From Arthrobacter_M sp030063245 (lineage in GTDB: Bacteria; Actinomycetota; Actinomycetes; Actinomycetales; Micrococcaceae), in the NCBI RefSeq assembly GCF_051131705.1, contig NZ_CP180316.1, forward strand, positions 2,170,001 to 2,234,000: a stretch of 64,000 nucleotides of DNA, given 5' to 3'. Made by a program: the position numbers and the translations under genes. The notes beneath the pieces were generated by a model. The model made no database searches. It saw only the letters and a program-made list of their open reading frames with translations, and was not told the origin of the DNA. The first letter of the stretch is position 1. Every line of letters begins with the position of its first letter. Positions 55,975-64,000 of the stretch are shown here, piece after piece.

Positions 55975-57567
55975 ATGGATCATTTGAACAACCGCGCAGT
56001 AAAAGGCATGGTGTCGCGGCGCAGCGTCTTGACGGTTTCCGGTCTTGCCGTTGTGTCTGCGGCATTCCTGACTGCCTGTGGATCAGGCGGTTCCGCCCTT
56101 CCACAGGCCTCGTCCGGCGGCAACGGGGCGGTGGCCAAGTCCGGTGGAACGCTGAGGATTGCCCGCCCTCCGGCGTCGAAGGCGGAGACTCTTGATCCAG
56201 CGAGCTCGCTTTCCGCGTACGAATACTTGGGTGCCATCTACAACCGCTTGGTCCGCCTTGACGAAAAGGGTGCAGTCCAGCCGGATCTGGCGGAATCGTG
56301 GGAGACGTCCAAAGATGCGATGACCTGGACCTTCCATCTGCGAAAGGGCGTCCAATGGCACAACGGCAAGCCGCTCACGGCTCAGGACGTGGTCTATACG
56401 TTCGCGCACATGCTCGATCCGGAGACCAAGAGCCCGCAGGCCGGCGTTCTCTCACCCTTCATCACGGCCACCTCTGCCACGGCCAAGGATGACGTGACCG
56501 TGGTCGTGGCGCTGACCTCTCCCAACGCCGAGTTTGCCAGCCTCATGACCGGCTACAACTGCTATGTCATACCGGCCGGATCGGCAGCAACCATCGGAGC
56601 ATCGGGCATCGGCACGGGCCCCTTCAAGCTCGTGTCCTTCACGGCAGCAGGGCCAGGCAAGATTGCCCGCAACGACGCTTACTTTGGCGACAAGGCCAAG
56701 CTGGACTCCATCGAGTTCTCTTCGATTCCGGACACGCAGGCGCGCGTGAACGCCCTGCTTGCCGGCCAAGTTGACCTGATCTCGCAGACAAACCTGGATT
56801 ACGCGACGTCCCAAACGGTGCTTGCCTCAAGCACGGCCACGGTTAGTTCCGTCAAAAATGCCCAGTGGTACACGGTTCCCATGCTCAACCTGTCTCCGGA
56901 GTTCAAGGACCCCAACGTACGTCTGGCCTTGGCCCATGCCTACAACCCCAAGGACGTATCGCAGCTGGCCGTTCATGGCAACGCGACGGTCGCCCGCAAC
57001 AACCCGGTTCCGCCCACGGAAGCCTATTACCTGGACTACGGACTCGACTACGATCCGGAGAAGTCCAAGTCGCTGCTGAAGAAGGCCGGCCACGACTCCC
57101 TCGCGCTGGACATTTGGACGTCCACCTACGATTCTGTCCTGACTCCGTTGGCCCTGGCCATGAAGGGTAGCGTTGCCGGGTCCGGATTCACCTTGAATGT
57201 GAAGACCTCAGCTGCAGATTCCTACTACACGGATGTGTGGATGAAGAAACCCCTAATGACCAGTTACTGGTACACCGGGCGACCCGTCGATCAGCTCCTG
57301 AACCAGATCTTCCGCTCCGGTTCCTCCTACAATGAGAACGCGTTCGCGAACCCGAGTTTTGACAAGATTCTCGACCAAGCACGGGCCACGGTGGATGACG
57401 CCAAGCGTAAGACCCTTTACCAGGATGCTCAGAAGGTCCTCATCGACGACGGCGGATCCCTAACGCCGTTCTTTGCCGACAGGTTGGTGGGTCTAAGCAA
57501 GAAGGTCGCCGGCTACAACGAGCACGGCTTTGAGTTCGATTACATCAACATCGGGTTGGCCGGATAA
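55975..57567 (+). CDS. Peptide-type ABC importer, lipoprotein binding protein (SBP family 5)
   Basis: 530 residues from ATG 55975, with GGAGG 8 bp before; an ATG at 55960 contains this site and is less likely. The signal has SRRSVLTVSGLAVVSAAFLTACG: a twin-arginine-like start and lipobox LTAC, so export may use Tat. LDPASSLSAYEYLGAIYNRL, LAESWETSKDAMTWTFHLRKGVQWHNGKPLTAQDVVYTF are classic DppA/OppA features. Binds a peptide-like or glycosidic ligand outside the cell. First gene of a five-gene operon. Confidence 0.93.
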   Translation: MDHLNNRAVKGMVSRRSVLTVSGLAVVSAAFLTACGSGGSALPQASSGGNGAVAKSGGTLRIARPPASKAETLDPASSLSAYEYLGAIYNRLVRLDEKGAVQPDLAESWETSKDAMTWTFHLRKGVQWHNGKPLTAQDVVYTFAHMLDPETKSPQAGVLSPFITATSATAKDDVTVVVALTSPNAEFASLMTGYNCYVIPAGSAATIGASGIGTGPFKLVSFTAAGPGKIARNDAYFGDKAKLDSIEFSSIPDTQARVNALLAGQVDLISQTNLDYATSQTVLASSTATVSSVKNAQWYTVPMLNLSPEFKDPNVRLALAHAYNPKDVSQLAVHGNATVARNNPVPPTEAYYLDYGLDYDPEKSKSLLKKAGHDSLALDIWTSTYDSVLTPLALAMKGSVAGSGFTLNVKTSAADSYYTDVWMKKPLMTSYWYTGRPVDQLLNQIFRSGSSYNENAFANPSFDKILDQARATVDDAKRKTLYQDAQKVLIDDGGSLTPFFADRLVGLSKKVAGYNEHGFEFDYINIGLAG

Positions 57568-57569
57568 TC

Positions 57570-58529
57570 ATGCTCACTCGTTTCGTGCTTCCGCGGCTCG
57601 GCTGGGCGTTGGTGACCATCATGCTGGCCACCATGCTTGTCTTTGGCGCCATGCAGGCCCTGCCCGGAGACGCGGCCACCCAGATTCTGGGACAGAACGC
57701 AACACCAGAAGCAGTTTTCACGCTCAGGCGGCAGCTTGGACTGGACCAGGCACCACTAGAGCGTTTCATCACATGGCTGGGCCATGCGCTTACCGGCAAC
57801 TTCGGCACCTCACTGGTCAGTGGTCAGCCAGTGGGTCCGGAAGTCGGACGTGCTTTGCTGAACACGTCATTTTTGGCAGGCATCACGATCGTTGTCGGGT
57901 TTACACTCGCGCTCGTCCTTGGCCTTGTGGCCGGATTGTTCCGCGACCGGTGGCCCGACTCGTTGATATCCACCGTGGCACTTGTCGGGATGAGCATCCC
58001 TGAATTCATCGTAGCTACGCTGCTCGTGTTGATGTTCTCCATCACGATCCCCATCTTCCCTGCGGTTGTTGTGGCTGGGCAGAATGCGACGATAGCAGAA
58101 CTAGCGCCGTCCATGCCTCTGCCGGCCTTGTCCTTGATGTTCGTTGCCTCCGCGTACATCATTCGCATGATGCGCACGTCTGTCATCGATGTGATGGAAA
58201 CCGACTACGTGCACACCGCCCGGCTCAAGGGAATCTCCATGGCCAGGCTGGTCGTCAAGCACGTGGTGCCCAGCGCCATCCTGCCCACCCTGAACGTTGT
58301 GGCCATGAACGTTGCCTGGCTGATCGGCGGCGTGGTCGTAGTGGAAAGCATCTTCAACTACCCCGGGATGGGGTCCTTGATGATCCAATCCGTTCAGAGC
58401 AGGGATCTTCCAACCATCTTGTTGATCACGGTGATCGGCGCCATGACGTTCGTCATCTGCAACTTGCTCGCGGACCTGGCTGCGACGCTCCTCAACCCAC
58501 GCTTGCGGTATCCAAGGAACTCGAAATGA
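57570..58529 (+). CDS. Peptide-type ABC importer permease 1 (DppB-like)
   Basis: 319 residues, six membrane helices. The N-terminal RFVLPRLGWALVTIMLATMLVFG and LPGDAA motif identify the DppB/OppB class; the EAA loop is DVMETDYVHTARLKGISMARLVVKHVVPSAILP. Starts 2 bp after the binding-protein stop. Its stop overlaps the next gene by ATGA. Confidence 0.93.
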   Translation: MLTRFVLPRLGWALVTIMLATMLVFGAMQALPGDAATQILGQNATPEAVFTLRRQLGLDQAPLERFITWLGHALTGNFGTSLVSGQPVGPEVGRALLNTSFLAGITIVVGFTLALVLGLVAGLFRDRWPDSLISTVALVGMSIPEFIVATLLVLMFSITIPIFPAVVVAGQNATIAELAPSMPLPALSLMFVASAYIIRMMRTSVIDVMETDYVHTARLKGISMARLVVKHVVPSAILPTLNVVAMNVAWLIGGVVVVESIFNYPGMGSLMIQSVQSRDLPTILLITVIGAMTFVICNLLADLAATLLNPRLRYPRNSK

Positions 58530-59428
58530 CTTCACCCACTATTGTCGTCGAAAGCACCCTGGTTGGCCGTGGTTTTTGGACCGACCTTTCCAGGGTTATC
58601 CGCTCCATCCTTCGTTCCAAATCGGCCACCTTGGGGTTTGCGCTGGTCACACTGCACGTTCTCCTTGCCGTGTTCGCCCCGCTGATCGCCCCCGGAAACC
58701 CAACGTCGAATAACCCGGCTGCCGTGTTGCAGTTCCCCGGTGGCGCATACCCTCTTGGCACGGACACTCTGGGCCGAGACATTCTTTCCCGCACGCTCTA
58801 CGGTGGCCAATATGCCCTTACCGTCAGTTTCGCGTCTACGGCACTGGCCGTCCTGCTGGGAACCATAATCGCCGGTCTGGCCGCGTTTTATGGTGGCTGG
58901 CTCGACCAAGTCATCACACGTCTGCTGGATTCGGTGCTTGCCGTCCCTGCCATTCTGGCCATGCTGGTGCTGGTCACCGTGTTCGGTTCCGGACCTGAGA
59001 TCATCGTGCTCGCAGTGGTGGTCGTCTACACGGGAGGGGTCACACGCGTTGTGCGTGCAGCGGCCATGGACATCATGCCCAAGGACTACATTGTGGCCGC
59101 CCGCGCTCGGGGCGAAGGGGTTTTTTACATCCTGAGCAGGGAGGTTTTCCCCAACATTCTGGACGTTGTGTTGGTTGAGTTCGCAATGCGCGCATCCTGG
59201 GTGGTGCTGCTCGTCAGTTCCCTGTCCTTCCTCGGGTTTGGCGCCAACCCACCCACCCCAGATTGGGGTCTGATGGTGGCCGAAAACAGGAGCCTGATGG
59301 CTGTGGTCCCACTGGCAACACTGGCCCCCATCGTCTTCTTGGCAACCTTGATCGTGGGTTTGAACCTAGCCGCCGATGGGCTCGCCAAGAGTCTGGGTGT
59401 AGACCGCATGAAGGAGATTTTGGGATGA
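58526..59428 (+). CDS. Peptide-type ABC importer permease 2 (DppC-like)
   Basis: 300 residues. After a cytoplasmic N-terminus come six helices; PLGTDTLGRDILSRTLYGGQYAL is the DppC/OppC signature, and DIMPKDYIVAARARGEGVFYILSREVFPNIL the EAA loop that contacts the ATPase. ATGA overlaps on both ends, so permeases and ATPase are made in fixed ratio. Confidence 0.93.
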   Translation: MTSPTIVVESTLVGRGFWTDLSRVIRSILRSKSATLGFALVTLHVLLAVFAPLIAPGNPTSNNPAAVLQFPGGAYPLGTDTLGRDILSRTLYGGQYALTVSFASTALAVLLGTIIAGLAAFYGGWLDQVITRLLDSVLAVPAILAMLVLVTVFGSGPEIIVLAVVVVYTGGVTRVVRAAAMDIMPKDYIVAARARGEGVFYILSREVFPNILDVVLVEFAMRASWVVLLVSSLSFLGFGANPPTPDWGLMVAENRSLMAVVPLATLAPIVFLATLIVGLNLAADGLAKSLGVDRMKEILG

Positions 59429-61299
59429 TTACTGCGACAAAGGAAGACTTGGCAATCGATGTCCATGGTCTCGGCATTTCCTACATGTCCGGAAGCCGCC
59501 GCGTCAATGTACTAAGTGGCGTCAGCCTGCAGTTGCGACAGGGTGAGGTTCTGGGACTGGTCGGGGAGTCCGGCTCCGGTAAGTCCACCATGGCCGAGGT
59601 CCTGCTGGCTTCACTGCGGACGTCGTCGTTTGTGTCCAGCGGCACGGTCCATCTCGACGGCGTCGACGTGTTCAAGCTCGCGGGAAAGGAACTACGCGCG
59701 TTTAGGGCCGGCCATGTTGCACTAGTGCCCCAAAATGCCGGTGCCGCGTTGACGCCGACCATGCGCATCGGAGAACAATTGACCGAAGGCTTTCGCCTTG
59801 ACTCCGCAGCCAGTGAAACGCGCGAATCCCGGCGAGCCCGGGCAATTGAGCTCCTTAAACTAGTCAGGCTTCCCGATGCTGCCGCCGCCCTGGAAAAATA
59901 CCCACACCAATTTTCCGGTGGACAGCAGCAGCGCATCGGCATCGCCATGGCACTCGCCGCCCGGCCAAGGCTCCTGGTTCTTGACGAACCGACCACGGGC
60001 CTGGATGTTGTCACCCAGGCGGCGATCTTGGACACCCTGACCCGACTGCACAAGGAGCTCGGCATGGCCATGGTCCTGGTCAGTCACGACTTGGGCGTCA
60101 TTGACAAGATGTGTAGCCATGTTGCCGTCCTTCGACGCGGAAAAGTGGTGGAGTCAGGCGACACCAGCACGGTCCTGCGCAATCCGAGCCATCCCTACAC
60201 CAAGGGCCTGCTGGCCAGCGTCCCCCGCGTCACGGTGCCGGGCATCCCGCCCAGTCTGGACGACGCCGCAATCGACGCCTTTGAAAACGGTGCGGAGATG
60301 CACCCGGTGGACGGTGCGCTCTACGAGAGGTTGGCACCTCAGGGAACGGCGCCCGTCCTAACCATCCGCGGGCTGAGTGTTGACTACAACCGCAAGCCCA
60401 AGCCAGGCAGTGCACCCACAGTGTTGGACGTTGACCTGGATGTGCATGCGGGTGAAATCGTTGCCCTGGTGGGCGAATCCGGTTCGGGAAAATCCACCAT
60501 CGCCAACGTTGTCGCGGGCCTCCAGGGCCGCCAAGCTGGGCAGCTGACGCTGAACGCACAGACCGAACTCGCCCCGAGAGTTGCTCACCGGGCTAAGGCG
60601 GTGCGCCGGGCGGTCCAGATCATTTTCCAAAATGCCGACACGTCGCTGAATCCGCGGAGAACCGTCCGTGATGCCATCACCCGCCCGCTGCGGTTGTTCA
60701 ATGTCAAGGGGCTCACGGCTGAGCAGGCCCTTGCCGAAGTGGGCCTGCCCGTCAATTTTACGGAACGCTTGCCAGGACAGCTGTCCGGCGGACAGCGGCA
60801 GCGTGTGGGCATCGCCAGGGCAGTCTCCGCCGGGCCCTCGTTGGTGCTGGCGGACGAAATCGTCTCCGCGTTGGATGTGTCCGTGCAATCGTCCATCCTT
60901 CGACTCATGGACCGGTTGGCCAAGGAAAATAACATTGGGTTCCTGTTCATCACCCATGATCTTGCCGTCGTCCGCAGCGTTGCGGACCGGGTGGTGGTGC
61001 TATACCTGGGACGCATCGTGGAGGAGGGAACGGTGTCCGAAATCTTCGGCTCCGTCTCCCATCCCTACACCAGTTTGCTGATGGCCTCCGTAATTGAGGT
61101 GGGGGACGACCATTCGGCGGCGATCGCCCCCGGACAGGATGAGGTTCCTGCAGGTCCACCGGCACAGGGCTGCCCGTTTGCCAGTCGATGCCCGCTCGTG
61201 ATGGATATTTGCCGCTCGGTGCGTCCACCCGCCATCGAGGTGAGCGGCACGCACAGCATCCGCTGCCACGCCCCCCTGGAAAAGCTCGAACACCTCTAA
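59425..61299 (+). CDS. Peptide-type ABC importer, double ATPase (DppD-DppF fusion)
   Basis: 624 residues from ATG 59425, overlapping the permease stop; longer in-frame starts are inside that gene. Two complete ABC domains: VGESGSGKSTMAEV / FSGGQQQRIGIAMALAARP / LLVLDEPTTGLD, and VGESGSGKSTIANVV / LSGGQRQRVGIARAVSAGP / LVLADEIVSALD. The Cys-rich C-terminal tail CPFASRCPLVMDIC is the oligopeptide-type extension. One protein supplies both ATPase sites. Confidence 0.94.
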   Translation: MITATKEDLAIDVHGLGISYMSGSRRVNVLSGVSLQLRQGEVLGLVGESGSGKSTMAEVLLASLRTSSFVSSGTVHLDGVDVFKLAGKELRAFRAGHVALVPQNAGAALTPTMRIGEQLTEGFRLDSAASETRESRRARAIELLKLVRLPDAAAALEKYPHQFSGGQQQRIGIAMALAARPRLLVLDEPTTGLDVVTQAAILDTLTRLHKELGMAMVLVSHDLGVIDKMCSHVAVLRRGKVVESGDTSTVLRNPSHPYTKGLLASVPRVTVPGIPPSLDDAAIDAFENGAEMHPVDGALYERLAPQGTAPVLTIRGLSVDYNRKPKPGSAPTVLDVDLDVHAGEIVALVGESGSGKSTIANVVAGLQGRQAGQLTLNAQTELAPRVAHRAKAVRRAVQIIFQNADTSLNPRRTVRDAITRPLRLFNVKGLTAEQALAEVGLPVNFTERLPGQLSGGQRQRVGIARAVSAGPSLVLADEIVSALDVSVQSSILRLMDRLAKENNIGFLFITHDLAVVRSVADRVVVLYLGRIVEEGTVSEIFGSVSHPYTSLLMASVIEVGDDHSAAIAPGQDEVPAGPPAQGCPFASRCPLVMDICRSVRPPAIEVSGTHSIRCHAPLEKLEHL

Positions 61300-61354
61300 C
61301 GGCCGGCTGTATCAGCCAGCTCCAGACCTCAACCACGATGATTGGACGCGCAGC

Positions 61355-63382
61355 TTGAAGATCACCACTGAATTTCCCCGAAGGGTCACCGTCCTGGACA
61401 ACGTTTTCATCCCCATGGACGACGGCACGCAGCTTGCCGCCACCATATGGCTGCCGGAGGATGCCGCGGAGAACCCGGTCCCGGTCCTCCTGGAATACCT
61501 GCCGTACAGGCGGGGCGACTGGACCGCATCACGGGACGCCCAGCGGCATCCTTGGTATGCGGGGCACGGTTACGCGTCGGTCCGGGTGGACATCAGGGGC
61601 TGCGGCGATTCCAGCGGTGTCATGCTGGATGAATACCACGCCCAGGAACAATCGGATGGTCTGGAGGTCATCGCGTGGCTTGCCAGCCAGCCCTGGTCGA
61701 CGGGAAAAGTCGGCATGTTCGGTATTTCATGGGGAGGCTTCAACGGCCTGCAAATTGCTGCTCGACGTCCCGAGGCGCTCAAGGCCATCGTTACGGTGTG
61801 TTCCACTGACGATAGGTACGCCGACGACGTCCACTACTACGGTGGCGCACTGTTGGGCATTGACATGTCTGCCTGGTCAGCCACCATGTTTGCCTTCCAA
61901 AGCAGGCCGCCTGCACCATGGAACGTCGGTGACAAATGGGAACGGATGTGGCAGGAACGACTCGAAGGCCTGCAACCGTTCAGCGAGATCTGGATGTCCC
62001 ACCAGGAAAGGGACGATTATTGGCGTCACGGCTCCGTCTGTGAGGACTATTCCGACATCCAGGCGGCCGTCCTGGCCGTGGGAGGTTGGGCCGATCCCTA
62101 CCGCAATGCCGTGTTGCGGCTGGTTGACAAGCTTGACGCCCCCTGCCGTGGGATTATCGGACCGTGGTCGCACCAGTACCCGGACATCGCCAGGACTCCC
62201 GGGCCAAACATTGGATTCTTGCAGGAGACGCTGCGCTGGTGGGACCACTGGCTCAAGGACCGGGACACCGGCGTCATGGAAGAACCAGCGTTGCAGGTCT
62301 ACCACCAGGATTCCGTGAGGCCTGCCACCAAATACCCCGTTCGTGAAGGGACCTGGGTGGGACTGGATTCATGGCCGACGCCGCAAGTCCACCCGGTGAC
62401 CCTGAATTTCATGCACGACCTGCGAACCTTGTCGGCCGACTCAGAAAACAAGGTTCTCCTGAACACCCCGCAGCACACCGGCGTCGATGCAGGGCGCTGG
62501 TTCCCCTTTGGCAATGATGCTGACCTGCCCCCGGACCAGCGTTCGGAGGATGGCCGGTCTGTTGTTTTTGACACGGTGACACAAAAAGAAGACTTGAACA
62601 TCATGGGCTTCCCGTCGCTTCGTTTGCGCGTAGCTGCCACAACGATACGTGCCAATATCATGGCTCGCCTAACCGATGTTGCACCAGATAACTCGTCCAC
62701 GCTCATAACACGCGGGGCCCTGAACTTGTCCAAGCGCGCGGGAATGAACCACGCCCAGGATCTCACCCCGGGAGCTTGGGTTGACGTCGAGATTGAGATG
62801 ACAGCGATTTCTTGGACAGTACCAGCCGGCCACAAACTCCGGGTCGCTCTGTCCAACACTTATTGGCCCTGGTTGTGGCCGCATGCCGAACTCGGCGCCG
62901 TCACGGTGGACCTGGACTCTTCCGAGCTCCGGCTTGGTCATCTGGATCCCGCCGTACTGGCGGGCACGCACCCCTCATTTGCCGAACCCGAGCAGGCCGC
63001 GCCGCTGGCCGTGGTTGCACAGCCAGCGCCACCGTCAATTCCTGAGCGCGAAGTCCGCTATGAACCTGACTCCGACAGCTGGACCCTTACGGTTGACCCC
63101 AAGTACGGCGGCTACCGTGTCTACCCCAACGGAATGAACTATGGTGAACAGGCCGTGGAAAGATACACGATATCCGGCAATGACCCGCTGACCGCCGTGG
63201 CTGAGGCAAACTGGGTCATTGAGATGGGCAGGGACGACTGGAACGTGCGGATCGAGACGGAATCACGGATCAGTTCAACCGCCACTCATTTTCAGCTCTT
63301 CAACAAGGTCAAGACGTTCTTGAACGGAATGGTTCATTTCGAAAAGACATTTGAGAAGCAAATTGAACGGACCTCAGCATAG
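61355..63382 (+). CDS. CocE/NonD-family serine hydrolase
   Basis: 675 residues, TTG start at 61355; ribosome site weak, so the start is uncertain. The alpha/beta-hydrolase core has IPMDDGTQLAATIWLPED, VRVDIRGCGDSSG and MFGISWGGFNGLQIAA (nucleophile Ser); GGWADPYRN holds the acid and GPWSHQYPD the His. The C-terminal half is the jelly-roll X-Pro dipeptidyl-peptidase-like domain (WTVPAGHKLRVALSNTYWPWLWP). No signal peptide: a cytoplasmic enzyme for imported substrate, an ester, beta-lactam side chain or peptide. Longer than typical CocE (about 575). Follows the ATPase by 55 bp. Confidence 0.9.
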   Translation: MKITTEFPRRVTVLDNVFIPMDDGTQLAATIWLPEDAAENPVPVLLEYLPYRRGDWTASRDAQRHPWYAGHGYASVRVDIRGCGDSSGVMLDEYHAQEQSDGLEVIAWLASQPWSTGKVGMFGISWGGFNGLQIAARRPEALKAIVTVCSTDDRYADDVHYYGGALLGIDMSAWSATMFAFQSRPPAPWNVGDKWERMWQERLEGLQPFSEIWMSHQERDDYWRHGSVCEDYSDIQAAVLAVGGWADPYRNAVLRLVDKLDAPCRGIIGPWSHQYPDIARTPGPNIGFLQETLRWWDHWLKDRDTGVMEEPALQVYHQDSVRPATKYPVREGTWVGLDSWPTPQVHPVTLNFMHDLRTLSADSENKVLLNTPQHTGVDAGRWFPFGNDADLPPDQRSEDGRSVVFDTVTQKEDLNIMGFPSLRLRVAATTIRANIMARLTDVAPDNSSTLITRGALNLSKRAGMNHAQDLTPGAWVDVEIEMTAISWTVPAGHKLRVALSNTYWPWLWPHAELGAVTVDLDSSELRLGHLDPAVLAGTHPSFAEPEQAAPLAVVAQPAPPSIPEREVRYEPDSDSWTLTVDPKYGGYRVYPNGMNYGEQAVERYTISGNDPLTAVAEANWVIEMGRDDWNVRIETESRISSTATHFQLFNKVKTFLNGMVHFEKTFEKQIERTSA

Positions 63383-63404
63383 GCTGAGGATGGGAGACGG
63401 AACC

Positions 63405-64000
63405 GTGACGGACATGAAACAGGGGGCAAGGCCCCGGGCAAAGTCGGCGGATGAACGGCGGCGGCATCCGACAGAAGTCCGCCGGCGGCTGGTCATTGAA
63501 TCCGGACGCGACCTCATTGCGGACAAGGGACTTTTTAACGTCCAGATCCGGGACATCTCAAGGGCCTGCGGGGTCTCGCCAGGGACCATAACCTACCACT
63601 TCCGTAGTTTGGAGGAAGTGCTGTGGGAAGTGGTCAAGGCTGAAACGATGGAATTCTATGAGCCGCTGCGCGAAGCTGTGTCCAACAGTGAAACGAACAA
63701 GTCCACCAAGCTACTTGATTTTTTGCGCGGAATGTTCAGGTCTGATTCTGACACGCGGCGCCACTGGTTAATCTGGATGGACTTTTGGTCCGCGGCGGCC
63801 CGGGACGATGCGTATGGGGAATGGATGAACACCCACTATGAGGCGTGGTGGCACGCCCTGCGGGACCTCATTGAGGCAGGCGTGGAGGGCGGTGAATTTA
63901 CGTGTCCGGACTCCCAGGGCTTCGCTGTCTCCGTTAGTTCGATCGTCGACGGGCTCGCCATCCAGTGTTATTCACGGAAGGCCCGTATCAGCGTTGACCA
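63405..64000 (+). CDS. TetR-family regulator, 3' end cut by window
   Basis: 198 codons to the window end without a stop. GTG 63405 fits GGGAG upstream; ATG 63390 is in frame as well. The HTH is VQIRDISRACGVSPGTITYHFRSLEEVLWEVV; the rest is helical with DTRRHWLIWMDFWSAAARD and WWHALRDLIEAGVEGGEF, as in BetI/TetR_C_6 proteins. It lies 22 bp after the hydrolase and is likely the operon's regulator, binding near 55913. Confidence 0.9.
   Translation, partial: MTDMKQGARPRAKSADERRRHPTEVRRRLVIESGRDLIADKGLFNVQIRDISRACGVSPGTITYHFRSLEEVLWEVVKAETMEFYEPLREAVSNSETNKSTKLLDFLRGMFRSDSDTRRHWLIWMDFWSAAARDDAYGEWMNTHYEAWWHALRDLIEAGVEGGEFTCPDSQGFAVSVSSIVDGLAIQCYSRKARISVD

Overview
The window reads as a high-GC actinobacterial chromosome, most likely an Arthrobacter-like member of the Micrococcaceae. 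Supporting this are a complete Pup-proteasome operon (mpa-dop-pup-prcB-prcA-pafA), PafB and PafC fused in one protein, RbpA, a Ski2-like helicase next to tatAC, and a polyprenol-phosphate mannose synthase. The assignment is inference from gene content; no rRNA or tRNA gene was seen.

Layout. (1) 1-16.8 kb is conserved core and every gene is intact: protein pupylation and degradation with two FKBP prolyl isomerases, the WYL regulator PafBC, TatA/TatC, a HelY-type helicase, an amidohydrolase, Ppm1 and RbpA. A likely structured RNA with its own promoter lies at 15.29-15.5 kb. (2) 17.3-25.5 kb holds an NTF2-like protein, an ABC exporter, an SPFH/NfeD pair, a MocR regulator divergent from a YczE membrane protein with a repetitive tail, an RlmA-like rRNA methyltransferase and a cupin. 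(3) 25.64-31.35 kb is a degenerate Tn3-family transposon. It is bounded by a full 38-bp right terminal repeat, a shortened left repeat and a TCATT target duplication. It carries 5' and 3' remnants of transposase and resolvase genes around a frameshifted cargo: glycosyltransferase, radical SAM protein, PhnD-like binding protein, acyl-CoA dehydrogenase-like enzyme, membrane protein and DoxX. (4) 31.4-40.7 kb has a cytochrome b/molybdopterin oxidoreductase fusion, peptide deformylase, DJ-1/PfpI and GNAT proteins, remnants of AraC and glyoxalase genes, an intact VOC protein, a UvrA-like ABC protein and an Imm-5-like protein. (5) 40.9-48.9 kb is mobile-element debris. Two related recombinase modules (tyrosine recombinase plus zinc-ribbon recombinase, one of them with an HTH gene) point away from each other. 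An IS630-type element sits exactly after codon 3 of the right-hand recombinase gene. (6) 48.9-54.4 kb holds small accessory genes: RibD/DHFR-like, HxlR plus VOC, a patatin, an alpha/beta hydrolase and a resolvase fragment. (7) 54.4-64 kb holds an EamA transporter joined to a GAF-like domain, divergent from a peptide-type ABC importer operon with a CocE/NonD hydrolase and a TetR regulator that runs off the window.

How it works together. The first operon would tag proteins with Pup (PafA), remove or deamidate Pup (Dop), unfold substrates (Mpa) and degrade them (PrcA/PrcB); PafBC downstream is the known DNA-damage activator of this lineage. The last operon looks like an uptake-and-hydrolysis unit: a lipoprotein binds a peptide-like compound, the permeases and double ATPase import it, the CocE-type serine hydrolase cleaves an ester or amide bond, and TetR controls expression. 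Single-base frameshifts are common between 25.6 and 48.1 kb and absent from the core, which points to real decay of transferred DNA more than to uniform sequencing error.
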